Positions 7,933 to 15,908 of a DNA stretch of 62,203 nt are shown here, one piece after another. The stretch comes from an uncultured Paracoccaceae bacterium. Lineage in GTDB: Bacteria; Pseudomonadota; Alphaproteobacteria; Rhodobacterales; Rhodobacteraceae. Position numbers and translations under genes: made by a program. The notes beneath the pieces are model-generated. The model was not told the DNA's origin. It did not search any database and saw nothing but the letters and a program-made list of their open reading frames with translations. The stretch's first letter is position 1. The number at the start of each line of letters is the position of its first letter. The stretch is from positions 1 through 62,203 of the forward strand of contig CANLEQ010000022.1 of the NCBI GenBank assembly GCA_947489705.1, in the 5' to 3' direction.

Positions 7933-8895
7933 TCACTCGGCGGTAATGCCTGCCTCGTCGATGATGGTCGCGAATTGACCGCGCAGCGTATCGAGCATTG
8001 CGACGAAGTCCTCGCGCTCCATCGGCGAGACGAGCGCGCCGCGGGCGCCGAACGTCTCCGCCGCTTCATCCGAGTTCAAGAAGGCCACCACGTCGGTGTG
8101 GATCTTCTCGACGACATCCTCGGGCGTTCCGGCCGGCGCGAAGAGACCGGCCCACTGGCCGGCGGCCACATTCGGAACGCCGCTTTCGATCAAGGTCGGC
8201 ACATCGGGGTGGGACTCGACCCGCTCCGCCCGCGCCACGCCGAGGATGCGGATGTCCCCGCTATCGACGAAAGGCCCCACGGACGACAATGCGACCACGC
8301 CCACCTCGACCTCGTCCGAAGCGACGGCCGTCGCCGCGGGTGCTCCGCCGCGATAGGGGATGTGGATCGTCTCGAGATCCATTTCGTAGTTGATCCATTC
8401 CGGCACAATATGGTTCAGGGACCCAATTCCGGCCGACCCGAAACTGAGCTCGCCGGGCGTGGCGCGCGCCGCCTCGACATAGTCGGCGACGGTTTCGAAC
8501 GGGGTATCGGCATTTGCGGCCAGCACCAGGGGCGTATCCGATATCATCGTGATCGGCATGAAATCCGTGGCGGCGTCGTAGGGGACGTCATCGAAGAGCG
8601 CCGGATTTATGACGTTCACCCCCATATCCGAGACGAAGAGCGTATGACCGTCGGGTTCCGACTGCGCGACCGCCGTGGCCGCGATGAAGCCCGCGCCGCC
8701 CGTTCGGTTGTCGACGATGACTTCCTCGCCCCATTCCCGCGACATCGCCTCCGCCACGGTGCGTGCGGCGATGTCGGCGATGCCGCCGGGCGCGTAGGGG
8801 ACGATGATGGTCACGGTCTCGCGCGGCCAGTCCTGTGCGAGGGCCGGAGCGGCCAAGAGCACGGCGCCTACGGCACCGCAAAGCAGCCTGTTCAT
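7933..8895 (-). CDS. tctC: TctC-family periplasmic binding protein of the TTT transporter
   Basis: A 320-residue Bug/TctC-type solute receptor with a signal peptide (MNRLLCGAVGAVLLAAPALA, cleavage expected after residue 20). Family signatures are present: TIIVPYAPGGIADIAARTVA near the mature start, VDNRTGGAGFIAATAVA and GSAGIGSLNH. Such proteins capture carboxylates in the periplasm for the TctAB permease. The start at 8895 is supported by GGGAGG eight bases upstream; an upstream extension to 9060 is in frame but would run through the divergent promoter. This gene is intact although tctB and tctA downstream are broken. Transcription is divergent from a GntR regulator with a palindromic operator between them. 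Confidence 0.93.
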   Translation of the reverse strand: MNRLLCGAVGAVLLAAPALAQDWPRETVTIIVPYAPGGIADIAARTVAEAMSREWGEEVIVDNRTGGAGFIAATAVAQSEPDGHTLFVSDMGVNVINPALFDDVPYDAATDFMPITMISDTPLVLAANADTPFETVADYVEAARATPGELSFGSAGIGSLNHIVPEWINYEMDLETIHIPYRGGAPAATAVASDEVEVGVVALSSVGPFVDSGDIRILGVARAERVESHPDVPTLIESGVPNVAAGQWAGLFAPAGTPEDVVEKIHTDVVAFLNSDEAAETFGARGALVSPMEREDFVAMLDTLRGQFATIIDEAGITAE

Positions 8896-8960
8896 GTGAT
8901 CCTCCCAGGATCGTTCTACGGAGCGGGGCCACAGAAAGGCACCAGCCGGGCCCGTGAAAT

Positions 8961-8975
8961 ATTGGTGCAACCAAT
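8961..8975. promoter_or_regulatory. Probable GntR/FCD operator between tctC and its regulator
   Basis: ATTGGTGCAACCAAT is a perfect inverted repeat (6-bp arms, 3-bp spacer). It fits the TTGGT-N3-ACCAA form known for FCD-type GntR regulators such as PdhR and GlcC. A further half-site, AATTGGTCA, starts at 8981. The site lies 66 bases upstream of tctC and 84 bases upstream of the GntR start, as expected for control of both promoters. Confidence 0.7.
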
Positions 8976-9058
8976 CTGGCAATTGGTCAGGAAAAATCTT
9001 GCCGGGTGCTGCAAAGCGCGATATTGGAAAACCAGAACAGCAATGGTCATCAATCGTC

Positions 9059-9757
9059 ATGTCCTCAAGTCATTCAGCCCTGGTCCAGCTTCGCGCCTTC
9101 CTCGCGCAGCCCCAGATGATGCCGAACACGAAGCTTCCACCGGAACGCGAACTCGCCGAGCAGATCGGCGTGACGCGCGGCCAGCTACGTAAGGCACTGG
9201 CGGTTCTGGAGGGAGAGGGCCTGCTTTGGCGGCATGTCGGCAAGGGCACGTTCGTAGGAAGCGCACAGCCTTTCGAAATGATCAGTCTCGCGGAGATCGC
9301 GAGAATTTCCAGTCCGGCAGAGGTCATGCGCACCCGTCTGGTGGTCGAGCCGGCCCTTTGCTCGGAGGCGGCCGTCCAGGCAACGACCAACGATATCAGG
9401 TTCTTGCGTGAGTGTTCTTCGGACAGTCGCGCAGCCCAGACCTGGCGGGAATACGAGTCCTGCGACAACCGGCTGCACAAGGCGATTGCGGATGCCGCGA
9501 ACAATCCGATCACGTCGGCGCTCTTCGACATGGTCGCGGGGATCCGCCGTACGGTCGTATGGGGCCGATTGCGCCCCGATCGCGCCCGGCCTGCCCCCGA
9601 TCACCACTCCTTCGCGGAACACGACGCGATCATAGAGGCGATCGAACAGCGTGATCCGGCCGCGGCCCGTGCACGGATGCATCGGCATCTCGCCTCGGTG
9701 GAGCGACATCTCTTCGCGCCCGACGACCGCGGTCGAGCGGAAACCGCCCGCGGGTGA
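9059..9757 (+). CDS. GntR/FadR-family transcriptional regulator (FCD domain)
   Basis: A 232-residue regulator. Residues about 8-75 form the GntR winged helix (KLPPERELAEQIGVTRGQLR then LEGEGLLWRHVGKGTFV), and the rest is the all-helical FCD ligand domain, with metal-ligand-type residues in MRTRLVVEP, the NRLHKAIADAANNP block and FAEHDAIIEAIEQRD. FCD regulators usually sense organic acids. The ATG at 9059 is chosen because the operator lies upstream; an in-frame extension to 8954 would translate through it. It is divergent to tctC and upstream of the RraA and FAH genes, so it probably controls the whole cluster, releasing DNA when the imported acid or a metabolite binds. Confidence 0.9.
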   Translation: MSSSHSALVQLRAFLAQPQMMPNTKLPPERELAEQIGVTRGQLRKALAVLEGEGLLWRHVGKGTFVGSAQPFEMISLAEIARISSPAEVMRTRLVVEPALCSEAAVQATTNDIRFLRECSSDSRAAQTWREYESCDNRLHKAIADAANNPITSALFDMVAGIRRTVVWGRLRPDRARPAPDHHSFAEHDAIIEAIEQRDPAAARARMHRHLASVERHLFAPDDRGRAETARG

Positions 9758-9783
9758 CCGCCGTCTGCCCGCAAGATGAATCC

Positions 9784-9799
9784 AACCAATTTGACCAAT
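9784..9799. promoter_or_regulatory. Second set of GntR half-sites before the RraA-like gene
   Basis: AACCAATTTGACCAAT holds two ACCAAT half-sites as a direct repeat, the same hexamer that makes up the palindrome at 8961-8975. It ends 25 bases before the ATG of the downstream gene, placing it at the likely promoter of the RraA-FAH pair. Confidence 0.45.
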
Positions 9800-9824
9800 C
9801 CTGCAAAACAACGGAGATATCCCG

Positions 9825-10496
9825 ATGCCGGACGATCAAGGTCTTGCCGCCGACATGCTCGCGCGGTTTCGCCGCATAGGCACCTCGACCCTTTCCGACG
9901 CCCTCGACCGGCTCGGCCTGACCGGCGCGGTCGAAGGGCTGATCTCGCTCCAGCCGCTTGCGGACATTGCCGGGCAGGCTTTCACCGTTTCCTATCTTCC
10001 CGGCGGGCATCGGGGTGGAACGGTCGGCGATTTCATCGATCAACTCGGACCCGGCAGCGTCGTCGTAATCGACAATCGCGGTCGGACCGATTGCACCGTC
10101 TGGGGCAACATCATGACCGAGGTGGCTAAGGCCCGGGGCGTGGAGGGAACCGTGATCGACGGCGTGAATCGCGACCTGCGCGAAAGCCGCGAGATTGATT
10201 ATCCGATCTGGTCGCGCCGAAGTCACATGCGCACGGGCAAGGACCGCGTGGTCCTGAACGCGACGGGCGTGCCGGTGCGCCTCGACAAGGTCCGGGTAGA
10301 TCCCGGCGACGTGATCCGCGCGGATGCGAACGGCGTCGTCGTGGTGCCGCTCGATCGCGCGGAGGACGTGCTCGTTGCCGCCGAAGAGATCGAGGCCAAG
10401 GAGGACGCGATCCTCGCCGCCGTGCGCGCGGGTATGCCCCTCGGCGAGGCCAGGACGAAACACGGCTACCACGCTTTGCAAACCCGCAACGCGTGA
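9825..10496 (+). CDS. RraA-like protein / 4-hydroxy-4-methyl-2-oxoglutarate aldolase family
   Basis: A 223-residue protein of the RraA/HMG-aldolase superfamily. Characteristic segments are TSTLSDALDRLG near the N-terminus, VVVIDNRGRTDCTVWGNIM (the GNIM corresponds to the conserved GE-x-L/M block) and VEGTVIDGVNRDLRE, with the DGxxRD metal/pyruvate-enolate motif. Class II aldolases here cleave 4-hydroxy-2-oxoacids to pyruvate plus another oxoacid; other members bind RNase E. The neighbouring FAH-family hydrolase, dehydrogenase and TTT importer favour the catabolic enzyme role. ACGGAG lies nine bases before the ATG. Its promoter region has half-sites matching the divergent GntR operator. Confidence 0.85.
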   Translation: MPDDQGLAADMLARFRRIGTSTLSDALDRLGLTGAVEGLISLQPLADIAGQAFTVSYLPGGHRGGTVGDFIDQLGPGSVVVIDNRGRTDCTVWGNIMTEVAKARGVEGTVIDGVNRDLRESREIDYPIWSRRSHMRTGKDRVVLNATGVPVRLDKVRVDPGDVIRADANGVVVVPLDRAEDVLVAAEEIEAKEDAILAAVRAGMPLGEARTKHGYHALQTRNA

Positions 10497-10517
10497 TCAA
10501 CGAGGCAGGAGAGACAG

Positions 10518-11216
10518 ATGAACCAGACACCCCCCTACGTCATCGCCGCCCCCGAAGCGGCGAGCCTTCCCGTTCGCGGAACGGATTCCCGGTTCCCGGT
10601 GCACCGCATCTATTGCGTTGGGCGGAACTACGCCGCCCACGCCGTTGAGATGGGACACGATCCCGACAAGGAGCCCCCCTTCTTCTTCCAGAAAAGCCCG
10701 ACCTGCCTCGTCACCGACGGCGCGCCGGTTCCGTATCCGACGATGACCGAAGATTTCCATCACGAGATCGAGCTGGTCGTGGCCCTGTCGAAGGGCGGGA
10801 GCGACATTCCCGTGGAAAGCGCGCTCGATCATGTCTTCGGCTATGGCGTCTGCCTCGACATGACCCGGCGCGATCTCCAGGCCGTCGCCAAGAAGGCCTC
10901 CCGCCCCTGGTCCACCTCGAAGTCGTTCGACGGCGCGGCGCCGTGCGGGGAGATCGTTCCGGTGTCCGAGATCGGCCATCCGGATCGTGGCGCGGTCTGG
11001 CTCGATGTGAACGGGACACGCCGTCAGGAGGGTACTCTGGAGCAGATGATCTGGAAGATCCCCGAGGTCATCAACACGCTGTCGCAGCTCTTCGCGTTGC
11101 GCCCCGGCGATCTCATCATGACCGGCACGCCCGCCGGTGTCGGCTCCCTGGTGCGGGGCGACGATCTTCACGGCCACGTGGACGGGGTCGGAGATCTGAA
11201 GCTTTCGGTCGTCTAG
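10518..11216 (+). CDS. Fumarylacetoacetate hydrolase family protein (fumarylpyruvate hydrolase-like)
   Basis: A 232-residue FAH-fold enzyme, the size of gentisate-pathway fumarylpyruvate hydrolases. It has the entry motif RIYCVGRNYAAHAVEMG, the metal-binding acidic residues in HHEIELVVAL and CLDMTRRDLQ, then SKSFDGAAPCG and the C-terminal PGDLIMTGTPAGVG. These enzymes cleave C-C bonds of acylpyruvates or decarboxylate oxaloacetate-like compounds with Mg2+. It follows the RraA-like gene by 21 bases and ends before a strong hairpin. Together the pair suggests breakdown of a 2-oxo-4-hydroxy or acylpyruvate-type acid to pyruvate. Confidence 0.9.
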   Translation: MNQTPPYVIAAPEAASLPVRGTDSRFPVHRIYCVGRNYAAHAVEMGHDPDKEPPFFFQKSPTCLVTDGAPVPYPTMTEDFHHEIELVVALSKGGSDIPVESALDHVFGYGVCLDMTRRDLQAVAKKASRPWSTSKSFDGAAPCGEIVPVSEIGHPDRGAVWLDVNGTRRQEGTLEQMIWKIPEVINTLSQLFALRPGDLIMTGTPAGVGSLVRGDDLHGHVDGVGDLKLSVV

Positions 11217-11280
11217 CAGCCCCGGCAGGCGCGTGGCGGCGAGCTTGAAGCCAAGCTGAAACCCGTGGGTCTCAGGCCAT

Positions 11281-11317
11281 CGGCCCCCGGCGCGGAGAAT
11301 GTCTGCGCCGGGGGCCG
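11281..11317. terminator. Strong GC hairpin between convergent genes
   Basis: A perfect 13-bp stem (CGGCCCCCGGCGC at 11281-11293, complement at 11305-11317) with an 11-base loop lies between the FAH gene (+) and the repeat-protein gene (-). There is no T-run on either side, so it is not a textbook intrinsic terminator, but the stem strength and convergent position fit transcript-end protection or bidirectional termination. Confidence 0.7.
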
Positions 11318-11352
11318 AAACGATTGGTGCGTCGCTGAGATTGTGAGGCGTC

Positions 11353-11832
11353 TTAGTCGTCTGTGTCGTTGAAAGTCTCGAGATACAGAAGCGCGAGCGA
11401 CGCGGTCGTGTGCGCGTCAGCATCGACACCGAGCGTACTCGCGAGTTGCGCCTGACCCGGCGAGACGCCGTTCTGGGTCGAGACGACATCCGTATTGGTG
11501 ATATCGCGAACGCGCTGGTCGTCATTCTCTTCGAGTGCGCTGCGCAGCGCGATCAGATCGGAGGTCGAGTAAGCGCCGGGTTCCACACCGAGCGAACGGG
11601 CAAGCTGTGCCTGACCTGCGGAAGCGCCGTTCACCGTGCGCGCGACGTCGCCGCCGGTGATCAGTTCGATGAGCTGGTCGTCGTTCTCTTCGATCGCGCG
11701 TCGCAGCTGAATAAGTTCGACATTGGTGTATGCGCCCGGCTCCACGCCGAGCGACCGGGCAAGCTGCGGTTCGGCAAGTGCGGGAGCGGCCAGAGTCAGG
11801 GCGGCGGCGGTCAATGCAATAGCGGATTTCAT
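11353..11832 (-). CDS. Secreted small repeat protein of unknown function
   Basis: A 159-residue protein with a signal peptide (MKSAIALTAAALTLAAPALA). The mature part is three imperfect copies of a roughly 45-residue unit: QLARSLGVEPGAYTNVELIQ and QLARSLGVEPGAYSTSDLIA, each followed by LR-x-A-x-EENDDQ, then a divergent QLASTLGVDADAHTTASLAL. The units are separated by similar linkers (VNGASAGQA and QNGVSPGQA). It is acidic and probably periplasmic or extracellular. I recognise this layout as occurring in Rhodobacteraceae but know no assigned function. An AAAGG site precedes the ATG. It stands alone between convergent and divergent neighbours. Confidence 0.75.
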   Translation of the reverse strand: MKSAIALTAAALTLAAPALAEPQLARSLGVEPGAYTNVELIQLRRAIEENDDQLIELITGGDVARTVNGASAGQAQLARSLGVEPGAYSTSDLIALRSALEENDDQRVRDITNTDVVSTQNGVSPGQAQLASTLGVDADAHTTASLALLYLETFNDTDD

Positions 11833-12061
11833 CGGTGTAACCTTTCGATGTCGGATGCCGTAATGCGGGCATCCTGAAGTGAGATTTTCTATCGAAGCGC
11901 TCGCTTGCGCCTCTGATGACCGAGAAATATGCCACGTGCGGAAAAATCTAAGTCGGCAGGAATGCCCTCGATCTTGTGCGGTGGCGCACAACCCGGATGG
12001 GCAACCCATATCCTCTCGCGCGGCTGGCGGGTGCAGGTCGTCGCGGCAGGGCCGACTTGCT

Positions 12062-12895
12062 CTAGGAGGTGAGGCGACGCACGATCCGTAACGCTTCTGA
12101 GGCGCTCATTCCGGAGCTGAGCGCCGGATCGTAGAGGAGGTCCAGCAGCGCCTCGTCATGGGCCGTGAGCACCCCGAACTCCTCGTCGTCGTTGAAGATC
12201 GACGGTCGCGCCACGCGGCAGTCGTTCGGCAAGCCCAGCCCCTGGGCGAGCTCCTCTTCCATGCAGGCCCGGCGCATCAGGGGGCCATGCTCGGCCCGAA
12301 GGATGGCCAGCGCGCCACGATAACCGCGGCGGCCATCGGCATGCGGCAGCGCCACGACCAGGCACGAGACCGACGGCGGCATGCGCTCGATCCGGGAGAT
12401 GGTCGCCGCGTTCAGGCCGAGCCCGGAGGCGCGCAGGAACGGACCGATCTGGCGGCGTTCGGCATCCGAGATCATCAGCACCTGAAAATTGGGATCGCGG
12501 GTGGTCATCGTGATGGAATGACCCGTGATTCCGCTCAGACGCCGCGCGTATCGCGCGACCGATCCCGCGACTTCGCGCCGCTCCTCGGCGCCGACGCTCG
12601 CCCCGAAGCGCAGGCCTAGACGCACGGGGTCCTCCCACCGCATCAGCCGCCCGTCCCCGCCCCGGCCGTATTCATGCCGCAGTGCAATCTCCTCGAAGCT
12701 GCGAAGAAGGCGCGCGCCGTCATATGGTGCATCGGCTGGCCGCGGATCCTGTCGCAATCGCCCCGTCGAGACGAAAGACGCCTCGATCCCGGCATAGCGC
12801 TTCGCGAGATCGGAGCCCCACGACCTCTCCGGCGCCGCGATCGACGCTGTCGCCATCAGCGCGAGAAAAGACGCGCCTTTCAGTAGTGCAGCCAT
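12062..12895 (-). CDS. DUF2927-like secreted protein
   Basis: A 277-residue protein with a signal peptide (about residues 1-20, ending near TASIAAP). It shows the pattern of DUF2927 proteins common in Rhodobacterales: LMRWEDPVRLGLRFGASV, an RYARRLSGITGHSI block, NFQVLMISDAERRQ, and a conserved C-terminal region with CMEEELAQGLGLPNDC followed by FNDDEEFGVLTAHDEALLDL. The cysteines may form disulfides. Some members have been regarded as metalloprotease-like because of an acidic/His pattern, but a HExxH motif is not present here. The ATG at 12895 is preceded by a GGGGG stretch; an in-frame start at 12937 is possible. Function unknown. Confidence 0.7.
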   Translation of the reverse strand: MAALLKGASFLALMATASIAAPERSWGSDLAKRYAGIEASFVSTGRLRQDPRPADAPYDGARLLRSFEEIALRHEYGRGGDGRLMRWEDPVRLGLRFGASVGAEERREVAGSVARYARRLSGITGHSITMTTRDPNFQVLMISDAERRQIGPFLRASGLGLNAATISRIERMPPSVSCLVVALPHADGRRGYRGALAILRAEHGPLMRRACMEEELAQGLGLPNDCRVARPSIFNDDEEFGVLTAHDEALLDLLYDPALSSGMSASEALRIVRRLTS

Positions 12896-13233
12896 GAGCC
12901 CCCCGAACCACGAAACGCGCAAGCCGCCCGTTCGCATCTGAAGCCTAGCCGAGCCCGAGGGACCTGTCCAAGACCGTGTCGCCGCTGTGCGGGGAGATCT
13001 CGGCGCGGCACTTGCGCGCAACTTCACCTCGCCGCGAGCGGCGCGCGGGGGATCCAGCGTGGCGACGTTCCGAGCGAACATCGGGATGCCGTTCGCGGCA
13101 TTTCACGCCTTCCGCCACGCGACAAAGATGGAAAGCGACGCAACGTAGCGGCGTGTTCCTCACTTGCGCCTCGCCGGGCGAAGCGGAATGCTGGTGCGAC
13201 TACATCCCCCACGACGGTAAATGCCAGGGAGCC
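12896..13233. other. Intergenic region between the DUF2927-like gene and oppA
   Basis: About 340 bases separating divergent genes; it must hold both promoters. I see no recognisable gene, repeat or convincing hexamers. The sequence is GC-rich up to about 13110 and contains open but non-coding-looking frames. AGGGA at about 13226 is the oppA ribosome site. Confidence 0.5.
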
Positions 13234-14856
13234 ATGACCATGCTACGACGCACGCTTCTCACGATGACCGGCCTGTCCGCGCTCGGGCTCGGCGGCCCCC
13301 TCCTTGCGGCCGACGTTCCGGACGGCGTGACACTTGCCGAGGATCAGACCTTTTCCTATCGCGAGCTCGATCAACCGGCCTCGATCGATCCGCAGCTGGT
13401 CGAAGGCGTTCCGGGCGCCCATGTCGTGCAACAGCTTTTCGAAGGGCTGATGATCCAGAACGCCGATGGCGAGACCATTCCCGGGGTCGCGACCGGTGTC
13501 GAAGCCAACGACGACAATACCGAATTCACCTTTACCCTGCGCGAGGATGCGCGCTGGTCGAACGGCGATCCGGTGACCGCGCAGGATTTCGTCTATGCTT
13601 GGCGACGCGCCGCGGACCCCGCGACGGCCTCGCAATATGCGTGGTTCGTCGAGCTCGCCGCCATCGAGGGCGCAGCCGAGATCATCGCCGGCGACGCGGC
13701 GCCCGACACGCTGGGCGTCGAGGCCGTCGACGACCGCACGCTTCGCGTCACCCTGAGCGAGCCGAAGCCCTATTTCCCCGAGATGACGGCGCATACGACC
13801 TTCGCGCCCGTACATCGGGCCACGGTCGAGGAATACGGCGACGACTGGACCAATCCGAGCAACATCGTCTCGAACGGCGCCTACATGCTCGACGACCTGC
13901 AGCTCAACGAATTCTGGACCGCCTCCAAGAACCCCGAATACTGGGACGCCGACAACGTCGTGATCGAAGAGGTGACGAGCTACATCATCAACGATACCAG
14001 CCAGGCGCTGACCCGCTGGGAGGCGGACGAGTTCGACCTGCTCGAACCCGTTCCCGCCGGCAGCTTTCCGCGCCTGCAGGAGCAGTATCCGGACGCCGCG
14101 CATTCGACCCCGCGGCTTTGCAGCTACTACTATTCCGTGAACATGCGCGAGGATGCGCCCGAGGCGTTGAAGGACGTGCGCGTGCGCCGCGCCCTCGCCC
14201 TCGCCATCGACCGGGACGTGATCGTCGAGCGGCTGCTCCAGGGCGGGCAGACGCCGGGCTATACCTTCACGCCCGATGCGACGGCCGGTTTCACCGCGCC
14301 CGAGATCGATTACGCGACCTGGACGCAGGAAGAACGCGACCAGCGCGCGAAAGAGCTGATCGACGAAGCCGGATACGACGATCTGAACTTCCGCCTGCTC
14401 TACAATACCGACGAGTCGCACCGCCAGATCGCGACCGTCATCAGCCAGATGTGGAGCCAGAAGCTCGGGGTGTCGACCACGCTCGAGAACCAGGAATGGT
14501 CGACCTATCTCGACACGCGCAATGCCGGCGATTTCGACCTGTCCCGCGCGGCATGGTGCGGGGATTACAACGAGCCGTCGACCTTCCTCGACGTGCTGAC
14601 CACCGGCATTCCGCAGAATTCCGGACAGTTCTCCAACGGTGAATACGACGAGCTTCTCGCAAGTGCTGCAACCGCCGAGAACCGCACGGAAATCTATACC
14701 CAGGCCGAGGCGATCCTGTCCGAGGACATGGCGGTGCTGCCGATCTATCACTATGCCAACGCGTTCCTGCTCGACCCGACGATCAAGGGCTTTCCCATGA
14801 ACAACGTCGAGAACAACTGGTACGTGAAGGACTTCTACCGCGTCGCGGAGGAGTGA
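13234..14856 (+). CDS. oppA: Oligopeptide ABC transporter, periplasmic binding protein
   Basis: A 540-residue extracellular solute-binding protein of family 5 (OppA/DppA) with an N-terminal export signal (MTMLRRTLLTMTGLSALGLG, ending near PLLAAD). Diagnostic segments are SIDPQLVEGVPGAHVVQQLF near the N-terminus, EFTFTLREDARWSNGDPVTA, NGAYMLDD and the VRRALALAIDRDVIVERLL helix. It should capture oligopeptides in the periplasm for the OppBC channel. It is first of a five-gene operon. AGGGA precedes the ATG at 13234, with a second in-frame ATG at 13240. A 9-bp stem-loop just after its stop may raise its transcript level relative to the downstream membrane genes. Confidence 0.92.
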   Translation: MTMLRRTLLTMTGLSALGLGGPLLAADVPDGVTLAEDQTFSYRELDQPASIDPQLVEGVPGAHVVQQLFEGLMIQNADGETIPGVATGVEANDDNTEFTFTLREDARWSNGDPVTAQDFVYAWRRAADPATASQYAWFVELAAIEGAAEIIAGDAAPDTLGVEAVDDRTLRVTLSEPKPYFPEMTAHTTFAPVHRATVEEYGDDWTNPSNIVSNGAYMLDDLQLNEFWTASKNPEYWDADNVVIEEVTSYIINDTSQALTRWEADEFDLLEPVPAGSFPRLQEQYPDAAHSTPRLCSYYYSVNMREDAPEALKDVRVRRALALAIDRDVIVERLLQGGQTPGYTFTPDATAGFTAPEIDYATWTQEERDQRAKELIDEAGYDDLNFRLLYNTDESHRQIATVISQMWSQKLGVSTTLENQEWSTYLDTRNAGDFDLSRAAWCGDYNEPSTFLDVLTTGIPQNSGQFSNGEYDELLASAATAENRTEIYTQAEAILSEDMAVLPIYHYANAFLLDPTIKGFPMNNVENNWYVKDFYRVAEE

Positions 14857-14865
14857 TGGAAATAT

Positions 14866-14894
14866 CGGTGACGCGGACAGCGTTTGCGTCACCG
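14866..14894 (+). promoter_or_regulatory. Stem-loop between oppA and oppB
   Basis: CGGTGACGC (14866-14874) pairs perfectly with GCGTCACCG (14886-14894) around an 11-base loop, ten bases after the oppA stop. No T-run follows. This is the position where ABC operons often carry an RNA hairpin that stabilises the binding-protein message or partly terminates transcription. Confidence 0.65.
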
Positions 14895-14975
14895 AGCGTG
14901 CGGGGCGGTCAGCGCCCGCCGCGCCTCGCATAAGGCGGAAAATGGGCACCGCCCGACATTGCCCGGAGCCACGTC

Positions 14976-15899
14976 ATGACCAGCTTCATCCTGCGCCGCC
15001 TCGCCGTGGCGATCCCGACGCTTCTGGCGCTCATCGTGTTCTCGTTCCTGCTGATGGAATTCTCGCCCGGCAGCCCCTTCGCCACCGAGCGCGGCATTCC
15101 TCCGGCGGTGATGGCAAACCTCGAGGCGAAATACGGGCTCGACCGATCCTTGATCGAACGGATGGGCATCTATGTCTGGAACATCGTCAGCGGGTTCGAT
15201 TTCGGGCCGTCCTTCTCGTTCTCGAACCGCAGCGTGAACGACATCATCGCCCAGGGGTTTCCGGTCACGCTGACCTACGGGTTCTGGTCCTTCGTGGTTG
15301 CGGTTCTCGTCGGCGTGACGCTGGGCGCCTTCGCGGCGATCAGGCACAATTCGGTGCTCGACTATGCCGCGGTGGGGGTCACCGTCGGCGCGCAGGTCCT
15401 GCCGAATTTCGTCATGGCGCCGATCCTCGTGCTGGTCTTCACGCTGTGGCTCGGATGGCTGCCGGGCGGCGGCTGGCAGGGCGGCCAGATCGAATACATC
15501 ATCCTGCCGGTCATCGCGCTCTCGACCTCCTACATGGCCTCGATTGCCCGGATCACCCGCTCCTCGATGCTCGAGACGCTGAATGCGGGCTTCGTGCGGA
15601 CCGCGCGGGCCAAGGGTCTTCCGATGCGCCGCGTCATCCTGCGCCACGCACTCAAGCCCGCGATGCTGCCGGTGGTGAGCTATCTCGGGCCCGCCTTCGT
15701 CGGCATGATCACCGGATCGGTGGTCATCGACGTGTTCTTCTCGACGGGCGGCATCGGTCAGTTCTTCGTCAATTCGGCCCTGTCGCGCGACTATTCGGTG
15801 ATCCTCGGCATCACGATCCTCTTCGGGGCACTCACGATCTTCTTCAACCTGCTCGTCGACGTGGCCTATGCCTGGATCGACCCCAAGATACGGTATTGA
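14976..15899 (+). CDS. oppB: Oligopeptide ABC transporter permease OppB
   Basis: A 307-residue inner-membrane permease of the DppB/OppB type with about six hydrophobic helices. The N-terminus FILRRLAVAIPTLLALIVFS and the periplasmic loop with ATERGIPPAVMANLEAKYGL are typical. The cytoplasmic EAA loop that contacts the ATPases is seen as NAGFVRTARAKGLPMRRVIL. With OppC it forms the peptide channel. It follows the intergenic hairpin and is separated from oppC by nine bases. Confidence 0.93.
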   Translation: MTSFILRRLAVAIPTLLALIVFSFLLMEFSPGSPFATERGIPPAVMANLEAKYGLDRSLIERMGIYVWNIVSGFDFGPSFSFSNRSVNDIIAQGFPVTLTYGFWSFVVAVLVGVTLGAFAAIRHNSVLDYAAVGVTVGAQVLPNFVMAPILVLVFTLWLGWLPGGGWQGGQIEYIILPVIALSTSYMASIARITRSSMLETLNAGFVRTARAKGLPMRRVILRHALKPAMLPVVSYLGPAFVGMITGSVVIDVFFSTGGIGQFFVNSALSRDYSVILGITILFGALTIFFNLLVDVAYAWIDPKIRY

Positions 15900-15908
15900 G
15901 GTCTTTCG

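Noticed and set aside
10475-10482. TTTGCAAA matching the putative shared operator
   Set aside because: It lies inside the RraA-like coding sequence near its end and shows that the 8-mer can occur by chance.
13243-14949. A 568-codon open frame on the strand opposite oppA, and similar long antisense frames (3452-4726, 46276-48117, 57440-59308)
   Set aside because: They mirror real genes with clear homology on the other strand and have the His/Arg/Asp-rich composition of antisense frames in GC-rich DNA.
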